From an uncultured Butyrivibrio sp. (GTDB lineage: Bacteria > Bacillota > Clostridia > Lachnospirales > Lachnospiraceae): a stretch of 42,312 nucleotides of DNA. The stretch covers positions 1 through 42,312 of the forward strand of contig CAMNEA010000020.1 in the NCBI GenBank assembly GCA_946536145.1, written 5' to 3'. Below the pieces are notes generated by a model that saw only the letters and a program-made list of their open reading frames with translations, was not told where the DNA came from and did not search any database. The translations under genes were made by a program, and so were the position numbers. Below are positions 1 to 7,774 of this stretch, piece after piece; position 1 is the first letter of the stretch; each line of letters starts with the position of its first letter.

Positions 1-431
1 TCATCGTATATATCTGGCAGTATGCAGGTTATATAATGCTCATCTACATCACCGGACTTAACACTATCCCGGGAGATGTTCTTGAGGCTTCATCAATCGA
101 TGGTGCGAACGCAATGCAGACTCTTTTCAACATCAAGATTCCTATGATCGCTCCTACGATTACAATTTGTACATTCCTTACACTTACATCTGCCTTCAAA
201 CAGTTCGATGTAAACCTTGCTCTCACAAATGGTACCGGTTCAGTTCCCGATTTCCTTGGCAACTACCTGACAAACGGTACTGAGATGCTTGCGCTCAACA
301 TCTACAGCACAGCGGTTATAAATAACGAATATGCCTTTGGTGAGGCCAAGGCCGTTCTGTTCTTCATAATTCTTGCTACTGTTTCTATAATTCAGGTTCG
401 TATTTCTAATAAGAAGGAGGTGGAATTATAA
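1..431 (+). CDS. Sugar ABC transporter permease, MalF/UgpA type (5' truncated)
   Basis: This is the C-terminal part of an inner-membrane permease. The gene enters from the left edge with its reading frame beginning at base 3, so the first internal ATG at 36 is not its start. The visible ~143 residues carry the cytoplasmic EAA loop (EASSIDGANAMQTLFNIKIP), which in this family docks on the ATPase subunit, and further hydrophobic segments. It ends in TAATG, sharing one base with the next permease gene, so the two are translationally coupled and should form a heterodimeric channel. The family (MalF/UgpA, binding-protein-dependent carbohydrate importers) is secure. The sugar cannot be read from sequence, and the binding protein gene is presumably upstream, outside the window. 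Confidence 0.93.
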   Translation, partial: IVYIWQYAGYIMLIYITGLNTIPGDVLEASSIDGANAMQTLFNIKIPMIAPTITICTFLTLTSAFKQFDVNLALTNGTGSVPDFLGNYLTNGTEMLALNIYSTAVINNEYAFGEAKAVLFFIILATVSIIQVRISNKKEVEL

Positions 432-1300
432 TGCATAGAAAAGAAAAATCATCCAGCGTTGCGATCAGACTGATAATCGCTATTATAATTGCAATTTATG
501 TATTGTTCCCATTCTTCCTGGTTGTTATCAACTCCTGCAAGGAGACAGCAGAGATTACCAAGAACCCTATCGGATTTAACGGTGTCAGTCTGGGACAGCT
601 CTTCAGAAACCTCAGCGATGTTATCAACAACACGCACTTCCTGTTCTGGAGCGCATTCGGGTTCTCCGCACTGATCACTATCGTATCACTTGTTCTTCTC
701 GCTCTGTTTGGCGCGATGGCCGCATGGGTTATCTGCCGTAATAAGACAAAATGGTCACTGGTTATCTACTTTACGTTCATCGCATCAATGATCATTCCTT
801 TCCAGGTAGTTATGCTTCCCCTTATCTCAACTTTCAGAGATGTGGGCAAGTTCATCGGTATTCCGATGCTCCAGTCAGTTCCGGGTATCGTATTTGCTTA
901 CCTTGGATTCGGCGGTGCAATGACAGTGTTCATCCTTAACGGATTTATCAAAGGTGTTCCTTACGACCTTGAAGAAGCTGCTTCTATTGACGGATGTACT
1001 CCGGAGCAAACCTTCTTCCAGATAATCTTCCCGCTCCTTACACCGGTTATCACAACCGTTACAATCCTTAACGGAATGTGGATCTGGAACGACTATCTGC
1101 TTCCTTCAATGATGCTTGGTCAGAACGGTGTTGTTAAGACTCTTCCCGTTGCGGTACAGGCATTTGTAGGATCCTATGTAAAACAGTGGAACATGATCCT
1201 TGCGGCAGCGCTGCTCGCCATCATTCCAATGATAATCCTTTTCCTTATAGCACAGAGACAGATCATGGAAGGTATGATCGAGGGTGCTGTAAAGGGTTGA
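431..1300 (+). CDS. Sugar ABC transporter permease, MalG/UgpE type
   Basis: This is a complete 289-residue inner-membrane permease and the second half of the heterodimeric sugar channel. It has a short cytoplasmic N terminus, about six hydrophobic segments, and a clear EAA motif (EEAASIDGCTPEQTFFQIIFP) near residue 185, followed by the usual P-L-TPV-T segment and a C-terminal helix ending in a G-rich tail, as in MalG proteins. Length matches the family norm of 270-300. GGAGG stands just upstream, and the ATG overlaps the stop of the preceding permease by one base. A strong hairpin 40 bases downstream closes the transcription unit. No ATPase gene is adjacent; such importers in Firmicutes often share a distant MsmK-type ATPase. 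Confidence 0.95.
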   Translation: MHRKEKSSSVAIRLIIAIIIAIYVLFPFFLVVINSCKETAEITKNPIGFNGVSLGQLFRNLSDVINNTHFLFWSAFGFSALITIVSLVLLALFGAMAAWVICRNKTKWSLVIYFTFIASMIIPFQVVMLPLISTFRDVGKFIGIPMLQSVPGIVFAYLGFGGAMTVFILNGFIKGVPYDLEEAASIDGCTPEQTFFQIIFPLLTPVITTVTILNGMWIWNDYLLPSMMLGQNGVVKTLPVAVQAFVGSYVKQWNMILAAALLAIIPMIILFLIAQRQIMEGMIEGAVKG

Positions 1301-1338
1301 TCATCAGCTTACAAACATTTTAATCATATAAACCCATA

Positions 1339-1371
1339 GCGAGAGGCACTGCATCATGCAGTGCCTCTCGC
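1339..1371 (+). terminator. Hairpin terminator after the ABC permease genes
   Basis: A perfect 15-bp inverted repeat (1339-1353 and 1357-1371, arm GCGAGAGGCACTGCA) has a 3-base loop and lies 38 bases after the permease stop. The following bases are ATATATATA rather than a clean T-run, so efficiency is uncertain. Confidence 0.7.
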
Positions 1372-1381
1372 ATATATATAA

Positions 1382-1415
1382 AGAGGCTGCGAAGAATTAT
1401 TTCCTCGCAGCCTCT
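1382..1415 (-). terminator. Hairpin terminator of the cps operon
   Basis: An 11-bp inverted repeat (AGAGGCTGCGA, 1382-1392, paired with 1405-1415) lies 20 bases beyond the stop of the last minus-strand gene. Read on the minus strand the stem is followed by TTTATATATA. It abuts the hairpin serving the plus-strand permeases, so the two convergent operons have back-to-back terminators. Confidence 0.7.
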
Positions 1416-1434
1416 GCTGATTCATTTTTAAATA

Positions 1435-2250
1435 TTACGTTGATGCAAGAGCCGGAACTCTGATGAATGCAAGTACTCCATGTCTTGTCATATTGACGAA
1501 TACATGCTCTTTCCTGATCTCTGATACCGAGAGCTGAACCCATTTACCATTCTGAAGCTGATATACTGCTATGTTGTCATTATCTACAACACCATCAACA
1601 AAGAAGTTTACTTTCGCAGTTGCAAAATTTACTCCGGGTGAGCTTGTTGTAACGGTATTTATAAGGTTTCCGCCAAGACTTGCTGCCAGCTCTTTTGCTG
1701 AAGAAACTGTTCCGCCATCGGGTGCTGCCACCATAAATGTCGCATTTGATTTAGCGCCGTTGATCTCAATCTTCTTGACCGGGTAGCACAGGGATCCATT
1801 GTAGTTTACATAGTTGCCAACCTGCTCTGTAGTTGATGAAGTTACACGGGATGATCCGCCGCTTCCGCTACTGCTGCTACCGCCTCCCTTACCGGGATTT
1901 GTAACACCGTTGTACTGATTCTGCGTATTGGTATTCTGATTATTGTTTGAAGCAGTGCTGTTATTATTATTGGTCGGGTTGTTGGTATTGGTCGGGTTGT
2001 TTTCGTTTGCGTTTGTAGGATTATTGTTGTTTGTATCGTTGTTGTCGTTGTTGATCGTGATCTCTGTCTTCTGAGCCTTGATAACCTCGGTCAGTATCTC
2101 GATCTGCTTGTTGAGACTGTCGATCTCATTTTGAAGCTGCTCGATGTCTTTCGCGGTAACACTCTTTGATCCGTCTTCAGCAAATGCAACTGTTGAAGAA
2201 GACACCACCATGACAGATGCCATAATCAGAGCCAGAATCTTCTTTTTCAT
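1435..2250 (-). CDS. Secreted protein with coiled coil and Asn/Thr- and Gly/Ser-rich linkers
   Basis: This is a secreted protein of about 271 residues and I do not recognise a family. I place the start at the ATG at 2250, where GGAGGG lies 7 bases upstream and a textbook signal peptide follows (MKKK, hydrophobic core, cleavage near VAFA); an in-frame ATG 18 bases further out lacks a good site. After the signal peptide come a coiled coil (IEQLQNEIDSLNKQIEILTE), an Asn/Thr-rich low-complexity stretch with repeated NNPTNTN-type words, a Gly/Ser-rich linker, and a C-terminal ~120-residue globular domain. No LPXTG signal is present. It is the last gene of the cps operon, 41 bases after the sortase-like gene, which suggests a cell-surface or capsule-associated role (inference). 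Confidence 0.75.
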   Translation of the reverse strand: MKKKILALIMASVMVVSSSTVAFAEDGSKSVTAKDIEQLQNEIDSLNKQIEILTEVIKAQKTEITINNDNNDTNNNNPTNANENNPTNTNNPTNNNNSTASNNNQNTNTQNQYNGVTNPGKGGGSSSSGSGGSSRVTSSTTEQVGNYVNYNGSLCYPVKKIEINGAKSNATFMVAAPDGGTVSSAKELAASLGGNLINTVTTSSPGVNFATAKVNFFVDGVVDNDNIAVYQLQNGKWVQLSVSEIRKEHVFVNMTRHGVLAFIRVPALAST

Positions 2251-2290
2251 TTTGTACCCTCCATACATTTAATTTTTAGTTGCCAATATA

Positions 2291-3088
2291 TCAATCCCAT
2301 TCAGACTCAGGGTCTGAATAGTCAACATATCTGTCGATAACACCCTTGACATCACCAACCAGGCATCCCACAACCACAGTCTGCTTGGTGGGATCATCAC
2401 TGTTCCTGGTAGACAGGGTAATGATAAAATTGTCCACCTCTACAGCGTTCTCCCAGCCTGTCCTGACAAACCTGTTCATACTGTTCTCTGAATATATCTC
2501 ATCCAGAAATGCCTGACATCCGTAGGCATAGGTAAAATCATACTGCTGTATAAGCCTGGTATCATTTCTCATAAATGCCGCGAATGTATAATAAATAAGA
2601 GCATTCCCATCCATATAAACATATATATACGGATGCTTGTCAAAAAAGGATCTGTCCAGGAACTTATTAAGATCCGCGAACATGGTTCCGTCTTCCGGGC
2701 ACTGACCGTGCAGAACCTCATTGAAATCACACATGTTGGTAAGATTCGCCGCCTCAATGTATATGGCTCCCCTGGGATCCTCTTCTCGAAATACATTGTG
2801 ACTTATGTAATAGTAGTCATCCCCATCGGAGTTCTGTACCACCGGATAGTCAATTCTGGTATCCGGCACATATACCCAGGCAAAGATATCTTCGTTTATC
2901 TTCTTAAGTTCGCTGATGTCCACGTGAGAGTCGCGCGCAGTTTCCGTTTGCAAAAGCTGCTCATACTGCTTTTTTTTCTTTTCGGATTCCGAACCACAGC
3001 CGCTTATCATCACAAATACAAGTAAAGCTGCAAATATTATTTTTACAACTTTACCGTTTATTTTCTTATTTCGGCACAAAGTATACAT
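2291..3088 (-). CDS. Catalytically dead sortase-B-like lipoprotein
   Basis: The 265-residue protein has the class B sortase fold by motif order (IFAWVYVPDTRIDYPVVQ, then DGTMFADL, then IITLST), but the catalytic triad is gone. The His of YGH is Gln129 (LHGQ), the Cys of TLSTC is Arg228 (TLSTR), and the Arg of the last strand (KR-VVV in SrtB) is Gln236 (KQTVVV). The N terminus ends in a lipobox-like VMISGC with Cys31 the probable lipidated residue, unlike true sortases, which are held by an uncleaved helix. Transpeptidation is therefore not expected; a binding or scaffolding role on the outer membrane face is inferred. The start follows the LCP gene stop by 4 bases with no obvious ribosome site, so translation is probably coupled. 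Confidence 0.85.
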   Translation of the reverse strand: MYTLCRNKKINGKVVKIIFAALLVFVMISGCGSESEKKKKQYEQLLQTETARDSHVDISELKKINEDIFAWVYVPDTRIDYPVVQNSDGDDYYYISHNVFREEDPRGAIYIEAANLTNMCDFNEVLHGQCPEDGTMFADLNKFLDRSFFDKHPYIYVYMDGNALIYYTFAAFMRNDTRLIQQYDFTYAYGCQAFLDEIYSENSMNRFVRTGWENAVEVDNFIITLSTRNSDDPTKQTVVVGCLVGDVKGVIDRYVDYSDPESEWD

Positions 3089-3092
3089 TTAT

Positions 3093-4154
3093 TTAGTCCA
3101 CATAATCAATTTTTTCATAAAAAATATCAATTATTGTCTGATATAGCGCATCCTGATCTACGATAAACTCTTCAAACTCACCATTTTTCTGATTGGTTCC
3201 CTCGATCATTCTAAGGTCGCTGCTGTCAAAGCTGTAGCTGGTAAGAAGCGGTGCCAGATAGCTGACTTCATCAACCGTAATGTCGGTCACCATCTTTTCA
3301 CGTATTGAAGTAAACAGCTCCACAGCCGTGTTGGGATTCTGAGCGCTTGCATCTCTGGCAGCCTTTATAAATCCGTTCAGGTACTGCCTCTGCCTCTCAA
3401 GCCTGGTATCATTGGACCCGAACACGTTGAGGTCTCTGCACTTGACATAATTAAAGGCACTCTCCCCCATCAGATGGACTTCTTTGCCTTTGACAAGACT
3501 CTTGTCCCACTTAGTAAGATCCTCGAGTACAGTCACATCAACTCCGCCTATCTGATCGTTGATAATAGGGATGGCGCTCATGTTGATCGCAGCATATCCG
3601 TGTATCGGAAGCTGCATGAACATCTTGGAGACAGCCTTTACCTGATACTCGCAGCTCTTTTCAACTCCGTTTCCGAAGCCATGCTGGGTTGCGATCTGCG
3701 CATGCACTGTAGTCTGATATCTTCCGTACTCATCATAGATGTCCACTTCCGCCATTGAATTGCGGTTTATCCCGATGATCTTGACGCTCTCATCATGGGG
3801 ATTGAGCACCAGCAGGAAAAGAGAATCCGCCTGCCCGCCATCTGTTCCCTCAGCAACCTCGGTGACCACTTCGTCACTCTTGTCTATTCCCATGATAAGA
3901 AAGGTTGTTATATCCTCATTGTAGTCATAGACTTCTCCGTTGTATCTGACCCAGTCAGACTTCCAGGTGACATCATTAGCCGGCAGCTGCATAGGATCAA
4001 CGGACTGCTCAAGCACAGGCGTACTGGTGGCAGATTTTGAGTCAAGATTTGATTTTCCAACAATTCTTACCACCTCAAAGGTAGCAAGCGCAAGTGTGAT
4101 AACCGTCATGACACTTGCCCAGATGATAAGAAATATCCTGCCCTTTCCTTTCAT
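3093..4154 (-). CDS. LytR-CpsA-Psr (LCP) family wall polymer ligase
   Basis: LCP proteins transfer lipid-linked polysaccharide onto peptidoglycan outside the membrane. The protein has a short cytoplasmic N terminus, one membrane helix and an extracytoplasmic LCP domain. Family signatures are visible: LIMGIDKSD, QADSLFLLVLNP, and CRDLNVFGSNDTRLERQRQ. The usual SIPRD block reads GINRN, so the Arg is kept but the Asp is Asn. The start is placed at 4154, where AGAGGTG precedes ATG; the longer frame to 4202 would overlap the preceding gene and put 16 polar residues before the basic start. Its position behind cpsBCD supports attachment of the operon's polysaccharide to the wall. Role is firm by family; the polymer is unknown. 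Confidence 0.9.
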   Translation of the reverse strand: MKGKGRIFLIIWASVMTVITLALATFEVVRIVGKSNLDSKSATSTPVLEQSVDPMQLPANDVTWKSDWVRYNGEVYDYNEDITTFLIMGIDKSDEVVTEVAEGTDGGQADSLFLLVLNPHDESVKIIGINRNSMAEVDIYDEYGRYQTTVHAQIATQHGFGNGVEKSCEYQVKAVSKMFMQLPIHGYAAINMSAIPIINDQIGGVDVTVLEDLTKWDKSLVKGKEVHLMGESAFNYVKCRDLNVFGSNDTRLERQRQYLNGFIKAARDASAQNPNTAVELFTSIREKMVTDITVDEVSYLAPLLTSYSFDSSDLRMIEGTNQKNGEFEEFIVDQDALYQTIIDIFYEKIDYVD

Positions 4155-4164
4155 TTGAACACCT

Positions 4165-4593
4165 CTAGTTTCCGCTCTCTGCTCCGGATTTGGAGCCGAC
4201 ATTAAGATTTGGGAAAAGCCCTTCTTCTATTATATCGGATGAATCTCCGTTATTATCAATATCGTCTATATCCGCAGGAAAAACTCTTGACTGCTTGGTA
4301 ACATTGCCGGAAAAATCAGCGACTGCATAGTAGACAACGGCCGTTGACTTATCCCTGTTAAGGACAACCTTCTCGACCACGATCCTGTCCGTAAGCTCTC
4401 CGTCTTTGGAATCATAAGCCGCAATCCCGTTTATCAGATCACTGTCCGTAGTCCTTGAATTGTAGACCATATCAAGGACAGAAAACCGGAACTCCGGAGC
4501 AGTGCGGTCACTTCTGCCATAGGCAACAACTATCAGAACGATCAGTACACCGCTCAGTATTGAAAAAAATATCCCGAGAATATTTCCTCTCAA
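4165..4593 (-). CDS. Small membrane-anchored protein with Ig-like/DUF5011-like domain
   Basis: This 142-residue protein has one N-terminal membrane helix (about residues 5-25) and an extracytoplasmic beta-rich segment with the words AYDSKDGELTDRIVVEKVVLNRDKSTAVVYYAVADFSGN in pieces, which resembles the DUF5011/HYR-type bacterial Ig-like fold (DGDLT-type turn, then a DxxGN strand). The reading starts with TTG, preceded at 10 bases by GGAGG, so a non-ATG start is likely. It sits between the CpsD kinase and the LCP ligase, which suggests a surface assembly or adaptor role (inference). The domain assignment is by pattern only. Confidence 0.7.
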   Translation of the reverse strand: MRGNILGIFFSILSGVLIVLIVVAYGRSDRTAPEFRFSVLDMVYNSRTTDSDLINGIAAYDSKDGELTDRIVVEKVVLNRDKSTAVVYYAVADFSGNVTKQSRVFPADIDDIDNNGDSSDIIEEGLFPNLNVGSKSGAESGN

Positions 4594-4614
4594 TTTAGAC
4601 TTTCCTCCAAAAGG

Positions 4615-5451
4615 TTAATCTTTTCTTGTAACTCCCGCGAGATAGTTGAGCTCGTCGAGATCATCTTCATCGGGAGCAAGGTCCTTGCTCACAGGATTGG
4701 GTTTGGAAGCAGGCGCACTGTTTATGCTGTCCTCCCCGTAATTGCCGTAGTACTTGCCATAGTATTTGCCGTAGTACTTGCCATAGTAATTACCGTAATG
4801 ACCATAGTAGCCCTTACCTGAAATATCAACTTTATTGAGAACCACTCCAAGCATCTTGGCTCCTGCCTTGTCGAGCTGATCCTTGACACGTTGGGCAAAC
4901 CTGTAGGATATGGCATTACTCTCTATCACCATAACCGTACCATCGCACTGCTTGGCCACTACTGCAGCATCGATAACACTTCCAAGAGGCGGCGTATCTA
5001 TTATCACATAGTCAAAAACCTGCTTCATATTCTCCAGAGCTTTGCCAAAAATCTTACCTCCAAGCAGTTCACTTGGGTTCGGAGGAACAGGTCCTGCAAA
5101 AACCACATAGAGATTGGGAATATCTGTCTCACAGATGACACTCGAGAGTCTCTCTCTTCCAACCAGACAGTGTGTAAGTCCAAGCCTCACAGAGCCTGTC
5201 CTGTATCTTCCCACAAGAACCGACTTTCTCATATCCGCATCCACGAGGACAGTCTTTTTGCCGGCCTCGGCAAAAGCTCTGGCAAGAGCCATTGCCACCG
5301 TCGTCTTACCTTCTCCGGGAGTACAGCTTGTGACAGATATCACCCTGACGTTCTGCCCACTGAATTCCACGTTGCTTCGAAGGGTCTTATATGCTTCTTT
5401 TATCTGATAGTTATTCTCAGCCTGACTGAAATGAAGCTTAGCGCTCTGCAT
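4615..5451 (-). CDS. cpsD: Capsular polysaccharide tyrosine kinase CpsD/CapB
   Basis: This is a bacterial tyrosine (BY) kinase that, with its membrane activator CpsC, controls polysaccharide chain length and export. The 278 residues show Walker A (CTPGEGKTT, about residue 43), Walker A' (VLVDADMRKS) and Walker B (YVIIDTPPLG). The C-terminal region contains a cluster of more than ten tyrosines in GKYY-type repeats near residues 216-240, the expected autophosphorylation tail, followed by an unusual acidic extension of about 35 residues. It starts 11 bases after CpsC with AGGAGG just upstream. The separate kinase and activator polypeptides are the Firmicutes arrangement. Confidence 0.93.
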   Translation of the reverse strand: MQSAKLHFSQAENNYQIKEAYKTLRSNVEFSGQNVRVISVTSCTPGEGKTTVAMALARAFAEAGKKTVLVDADMRKSVLVGRYRTGSVRLGLTHCLVGRERLSSVICETDIPNLYVVFAGPVPPNPSELLGGKIFGKALENMKQVFDYVIIDTPPLGSVIDAAVVAKQCDGTVMVIESNAISYRFAQRVKDQLDKAGAKMLGVVLNKVDISGKGYYGHYGNYYGKYYGKYYGKYYGNYGEDSINSAPASKPNPVSKDLAPDEDDLDELNYLAGVTRKD

Positions 5452-5462
5452 ATTCCCTCCTC

Positions 5463-6194
5463 TTACCTCTTCTTTTTGTTCTGTTTCTTGGATTTCTTTT
5501 TATCAGACTCCTCCGTCGTAAGAGGAACAAGTGCAAGTGTACTTAGACCAAGGTATCTCTCAACATCGTCGTTGCTCTTGATCGTATCGTCCAGGAGATA
5601 TTCAAGTATCACAAAGAAAGCGATGATAATCGCGCCAAGGAAACCGGCGATCACAGTCCATCTGGCGACACTCGGTCCTGATTTCCTGGTCGGCACATTT
5701 GCCGACTCAGCGACATTGATCGCATCAATATCCATAACATTCGCAATGTGCTCACTGGCAACTTCTCGGATGCAGTTGGCTATCTTCATCGCCATCAGCG
5801 GATCCTCGTCCCTTGCGGTTATCGACACTATGCGTGTATCAGAAGGGGTATCAACCTTTAAGACACTCTGGAGATCCTCATAAGTCATGTCAATAAGATT
5901 GAGTCTCTGTATAACTTCCTCGATAACATACCTGCTCTTAATAAGCTCTGCATAATCCTGTGTCAGCTGGGTTGAAATCTGCACATCCGAATAGGTAACA
6001 GTCTGATTCTCTTCTTTATTAAGAATATATATCTTGGTTGTGGAATCGTAGACCGGGTGAAGTACAAACTTACTGAGAAACAGCCCCGCAAGCGCAAAAA
6101 AGATCCCTGCACTTATAATAAGAAAGGCTCTTGACAAAAGAACTCCAAACAATTCCCCAAGATTAATTTCTATTATGTCATCTCTCTTGCCCAT
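5463..6194 (-). CDS. cpsC: Wzz-type chain-length regulator / kinase activator CpsC
   Basis: This membrane co-polymerase of 243 residues has an N-terminal helix (about 28-50), an extracytoplasmic Wzz domain (QVTYSDVQISTQLTQDYAELIKS-type region), a second helix near residue 180 preceded by the family's Pro-containing segment, and a short cytoplasmic tail that is very rich in lysine. In Firmicutes the C-terminal cytoplasmic part activates the partner CpsD kinase. GGAG lies 6 bases before the start. It lies between the CpsB and CpsD genes with gaps of 16 and 11 bases, so the three are cotranscribed. Confidence 0.92.
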   Translation of the reverse strand: MGKRDDIIEINLGELFGVLLSRAFLIISAGIFFALAGLFLSKFVLHPVYDSTTKIYILNKEENQTVTYSDVQISTQLTQDYAELIKSRYVIEEVIQRLNLIDMTYEDLQSVLKVDTPSDTRIVSITARDEDPLMAMKIANCIREVASEHIANVMDIDAINVAESANVPTRKSGPSVARWTVIAGFLGAIIIAFFVILEYLLDDTIKSNDDVERYLGLSTLALVPLTTEESDKKKSKKQNKKKR

Positions 6195-6210
6195 GTACTC
6201 TCCAACTCAT

Positions 6211-6936
6211 TTATATTTTGTCGTTTCTGATAACGTTGGCAGCATTTACGCAAAAAATCTTAGAAGCATAGTCCGCTCCGAATTTTTTCTCAACAAAATT
6301 TCTGCACTCCAAAAGATTGGGCGATCTCTTTGCCGCATCATGGGCATCCGATGCCACAAAATGTACCATCTCTTCTTTCAGCAGTTTTTTTGTGAAATGA
6401 GCAATGCCAAGTCCATACCTGCCCATAATGCTTGAAGCATTCACCTGTATGTAGCACCCCATATCAATGAGGTCTCCCACTCTCGACGAGTGCTGGACAA
6501 TGTCACTGTAGCGCTCAACATGCGCGATTATCGGTATATAGCCGGCACTCTGCACTCGGTTGATGGCATTCTGTATCGCTCTGAAGGGATTGGAAGGATG
6601 GAACTCCACAAGCACGTATCCGGATCCCGCCAGTGGACATATCTTACCGCGCAGCAGTTCCTGCATGGTCTCATCGCTGTAATATATCTCGTTTCCGGAG
6701 AAGAGCTTGACCTTGATCCCTGCTTCCTTAGCCTTCTCCATTAGTCTCTTTCTGTATAGGACATTGTGCTCTACGCTGACGTTATGATGCATCGGCTTGT
6801 GGTGCGGCGTCAGTATCATGTGAGTTATACCATTCTTCTCAGCGATCCTCAGCATCTCAAGGCTTGTCTGAGTATCAGGCGATCCGTCATCAACACCGGG
6901 CATAATGTGACAATGTATATCTATAGTCGGCTGCAT
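6211..6936 (-). CDS. cpsB: PHP-family tyrosine phosphatase CpsB
   Basis: This metal-dependent protein-tyrosine phosphatase of the PHP superfamily dephosphorylates CpsD. The 241 residues begin with the metal-binding motif DIHCHIMPGVDDGS, followed by TPHH, NEIYY, EFHPS, HVERY and ASDAHD, the ordered histidine/aspartate set of the CpsB/CapC/YwqE family. Full length. It is the first gene of the operon, preceded by AAGGAG and a good promoter, so it marks the operon's 5' end. Confidence 0.93.
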   Translation of the reverse strand: MQPTIDIHCHIMPGVDDGSPDTQTSLEMLRIAEKNGITHMILTPHHKPMHHNVSVEHNVLYRKRLMEKAKEAGIKVKLFSGNEIYYSDETMQELLRGKICPLAGSGYVLVEFHPSNPFRAIQNAINRVQSAGYIPIIAHVERYSDIVQHSSRVGDLIDMGCYIQVNASSIMGRYGLGIAHFTKKLLKEEMVHFVASDAHDAAKRSPNLLECRNFVEKKFGADYASKIFCVNAANVIRNDKI

Positions 6937-6982
6937 TGAGCTCCTTAAGCATTTTTACTAAAATTTACATTTTTTCAATCTA

Positions 6983-7012
6983 ATTATACTACAATAAAAC
7001 GTTAAGTGACAA
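6983..7012 (-). promoter_or_regulatory. Promoter of the cps operon
   Basis: On the minus strand TTGTCA (7007-7012) and a perfect TATAAT (6983-6988) are separated by 18 bp, about 47 bases before the cpsB ATG. This is the only strong sigma-A-like promoter upstream of the seven-gene unit. Confidence 0.65.
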
Positions 7013-7466
7013 TATCGTGTGGATGTTTGTGCCCCATTATTCAAGATATAGTGTGAATGATCCAATAATTTTGAATCAGCATGTGAAAGTGGTTCTGCAG
7101 TGTTTTTCTGCAGGATTGATCCAAGATGGGAACCCATGGGCAGTTTTTACGGGCTCAGCTCAAAGTGACCACTCTTGATAAATTCCCCAATCACCGCCGG
7201 CGCATTTTCGACAATCAGCTATCGCAATTAGCTAAAATCAGTCGATAACAGTCTGGTCAGTAAGCGCCGATACTTATTAGCTATTTTTTTCGATGATATT
7301 TGACTGTGTTTTCATCGGACGATAATCACCTTCAGCATCGGGATAAATTAACCAATTTCCATCGGGTCATTTCAACCAATCTGCTTAATGACCTCTTTCC
7401 CGGAGTATATTCCTTACCAGATGCATGTCAAGGCACGCAAGCTCTAAAGGCCTTGACATACTAAAG
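7013..7466. other. Gene-free region, possible remnant of an insertion-sequence end
   Basis: No open frame with coding character is visible. Between about 7130 and 7400 there are loosely repeated words such as GATAAATTCCCCAATCACC and GATAAATTAACCAATTTCC, and several ATCGG/CGATA words. The repeated-site pattern and the GTGACCACTCTTGATAAA word remind me of the ends of IS21-type elements, but no transposase sequence and no target duplication can be seen, so this is only a suggestion. Confidence 0.25.
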
Positions 7467-7672
7467 TATTCTGGTGCCAGGTTTGACCTGAACAAGCAGT
7501 AATCATCATCTGGGTGCACTTTTATATCGAACCAGGGTATTATTCTGGGGCCAGGTATGACCTGGATAAGCAGAAATCATCATCTGGGTACACTTTTATA
7601 TCAATCCAAGGCAGTAGTCTGGAGCCAGATATGACCTGAACGAGTAGAAATCAGCATTCGAGTACACGTTAC
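7467..7672. repeat. 74-bp tandem repeat, about 2.8 copies
   Basis: Copies begin at 7467, 7541 and 7615, exactly 74 bp apart; the third fades near 7672. Each opens with TATTCTGG or a variant, then a short palindrome of the type CCAGGTATGACCTGG, then AATCATCATCTGGGT and CACTTTTATATC. No gene covers it. Confidence 0.85.
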
Positions 7673-7774
7673 AAAACGCATAGCATGCCAGGCTATAAGG
7701 GGAATTGCTTTCGGTGGATTCCTTATGAATCTAAAACAAGATTCATGCAGGCTAAACAAAGGATTTAGGGTATG

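Noticed and set aside
1435..2250. LPXTG sortase substrate linked to the sortase-like gene
   Set aside because: The C terminus ends in RVPALAST without a sorting motif, hydrophobic segment or basic tail.
3093..4202. Longer LCP start at 4202
   Set aside because: It would overlap the preceding gene by 38 bases and has no site; AGAGGTG before the ATG at 4154 is better.
4891..5883. 330-codon plus-strand frame
   Set aside because: It lies antisense to cpsD and cpsC, which have clear catalytic motifs and ribosome sites.
7136..7400. IS21-like element remnant
   Set aside because: Only loosely repeated short words are seen; there is no transposase fragment, no clear terminal repeat and no target duplication, so it is kept only as a low-confidence note.
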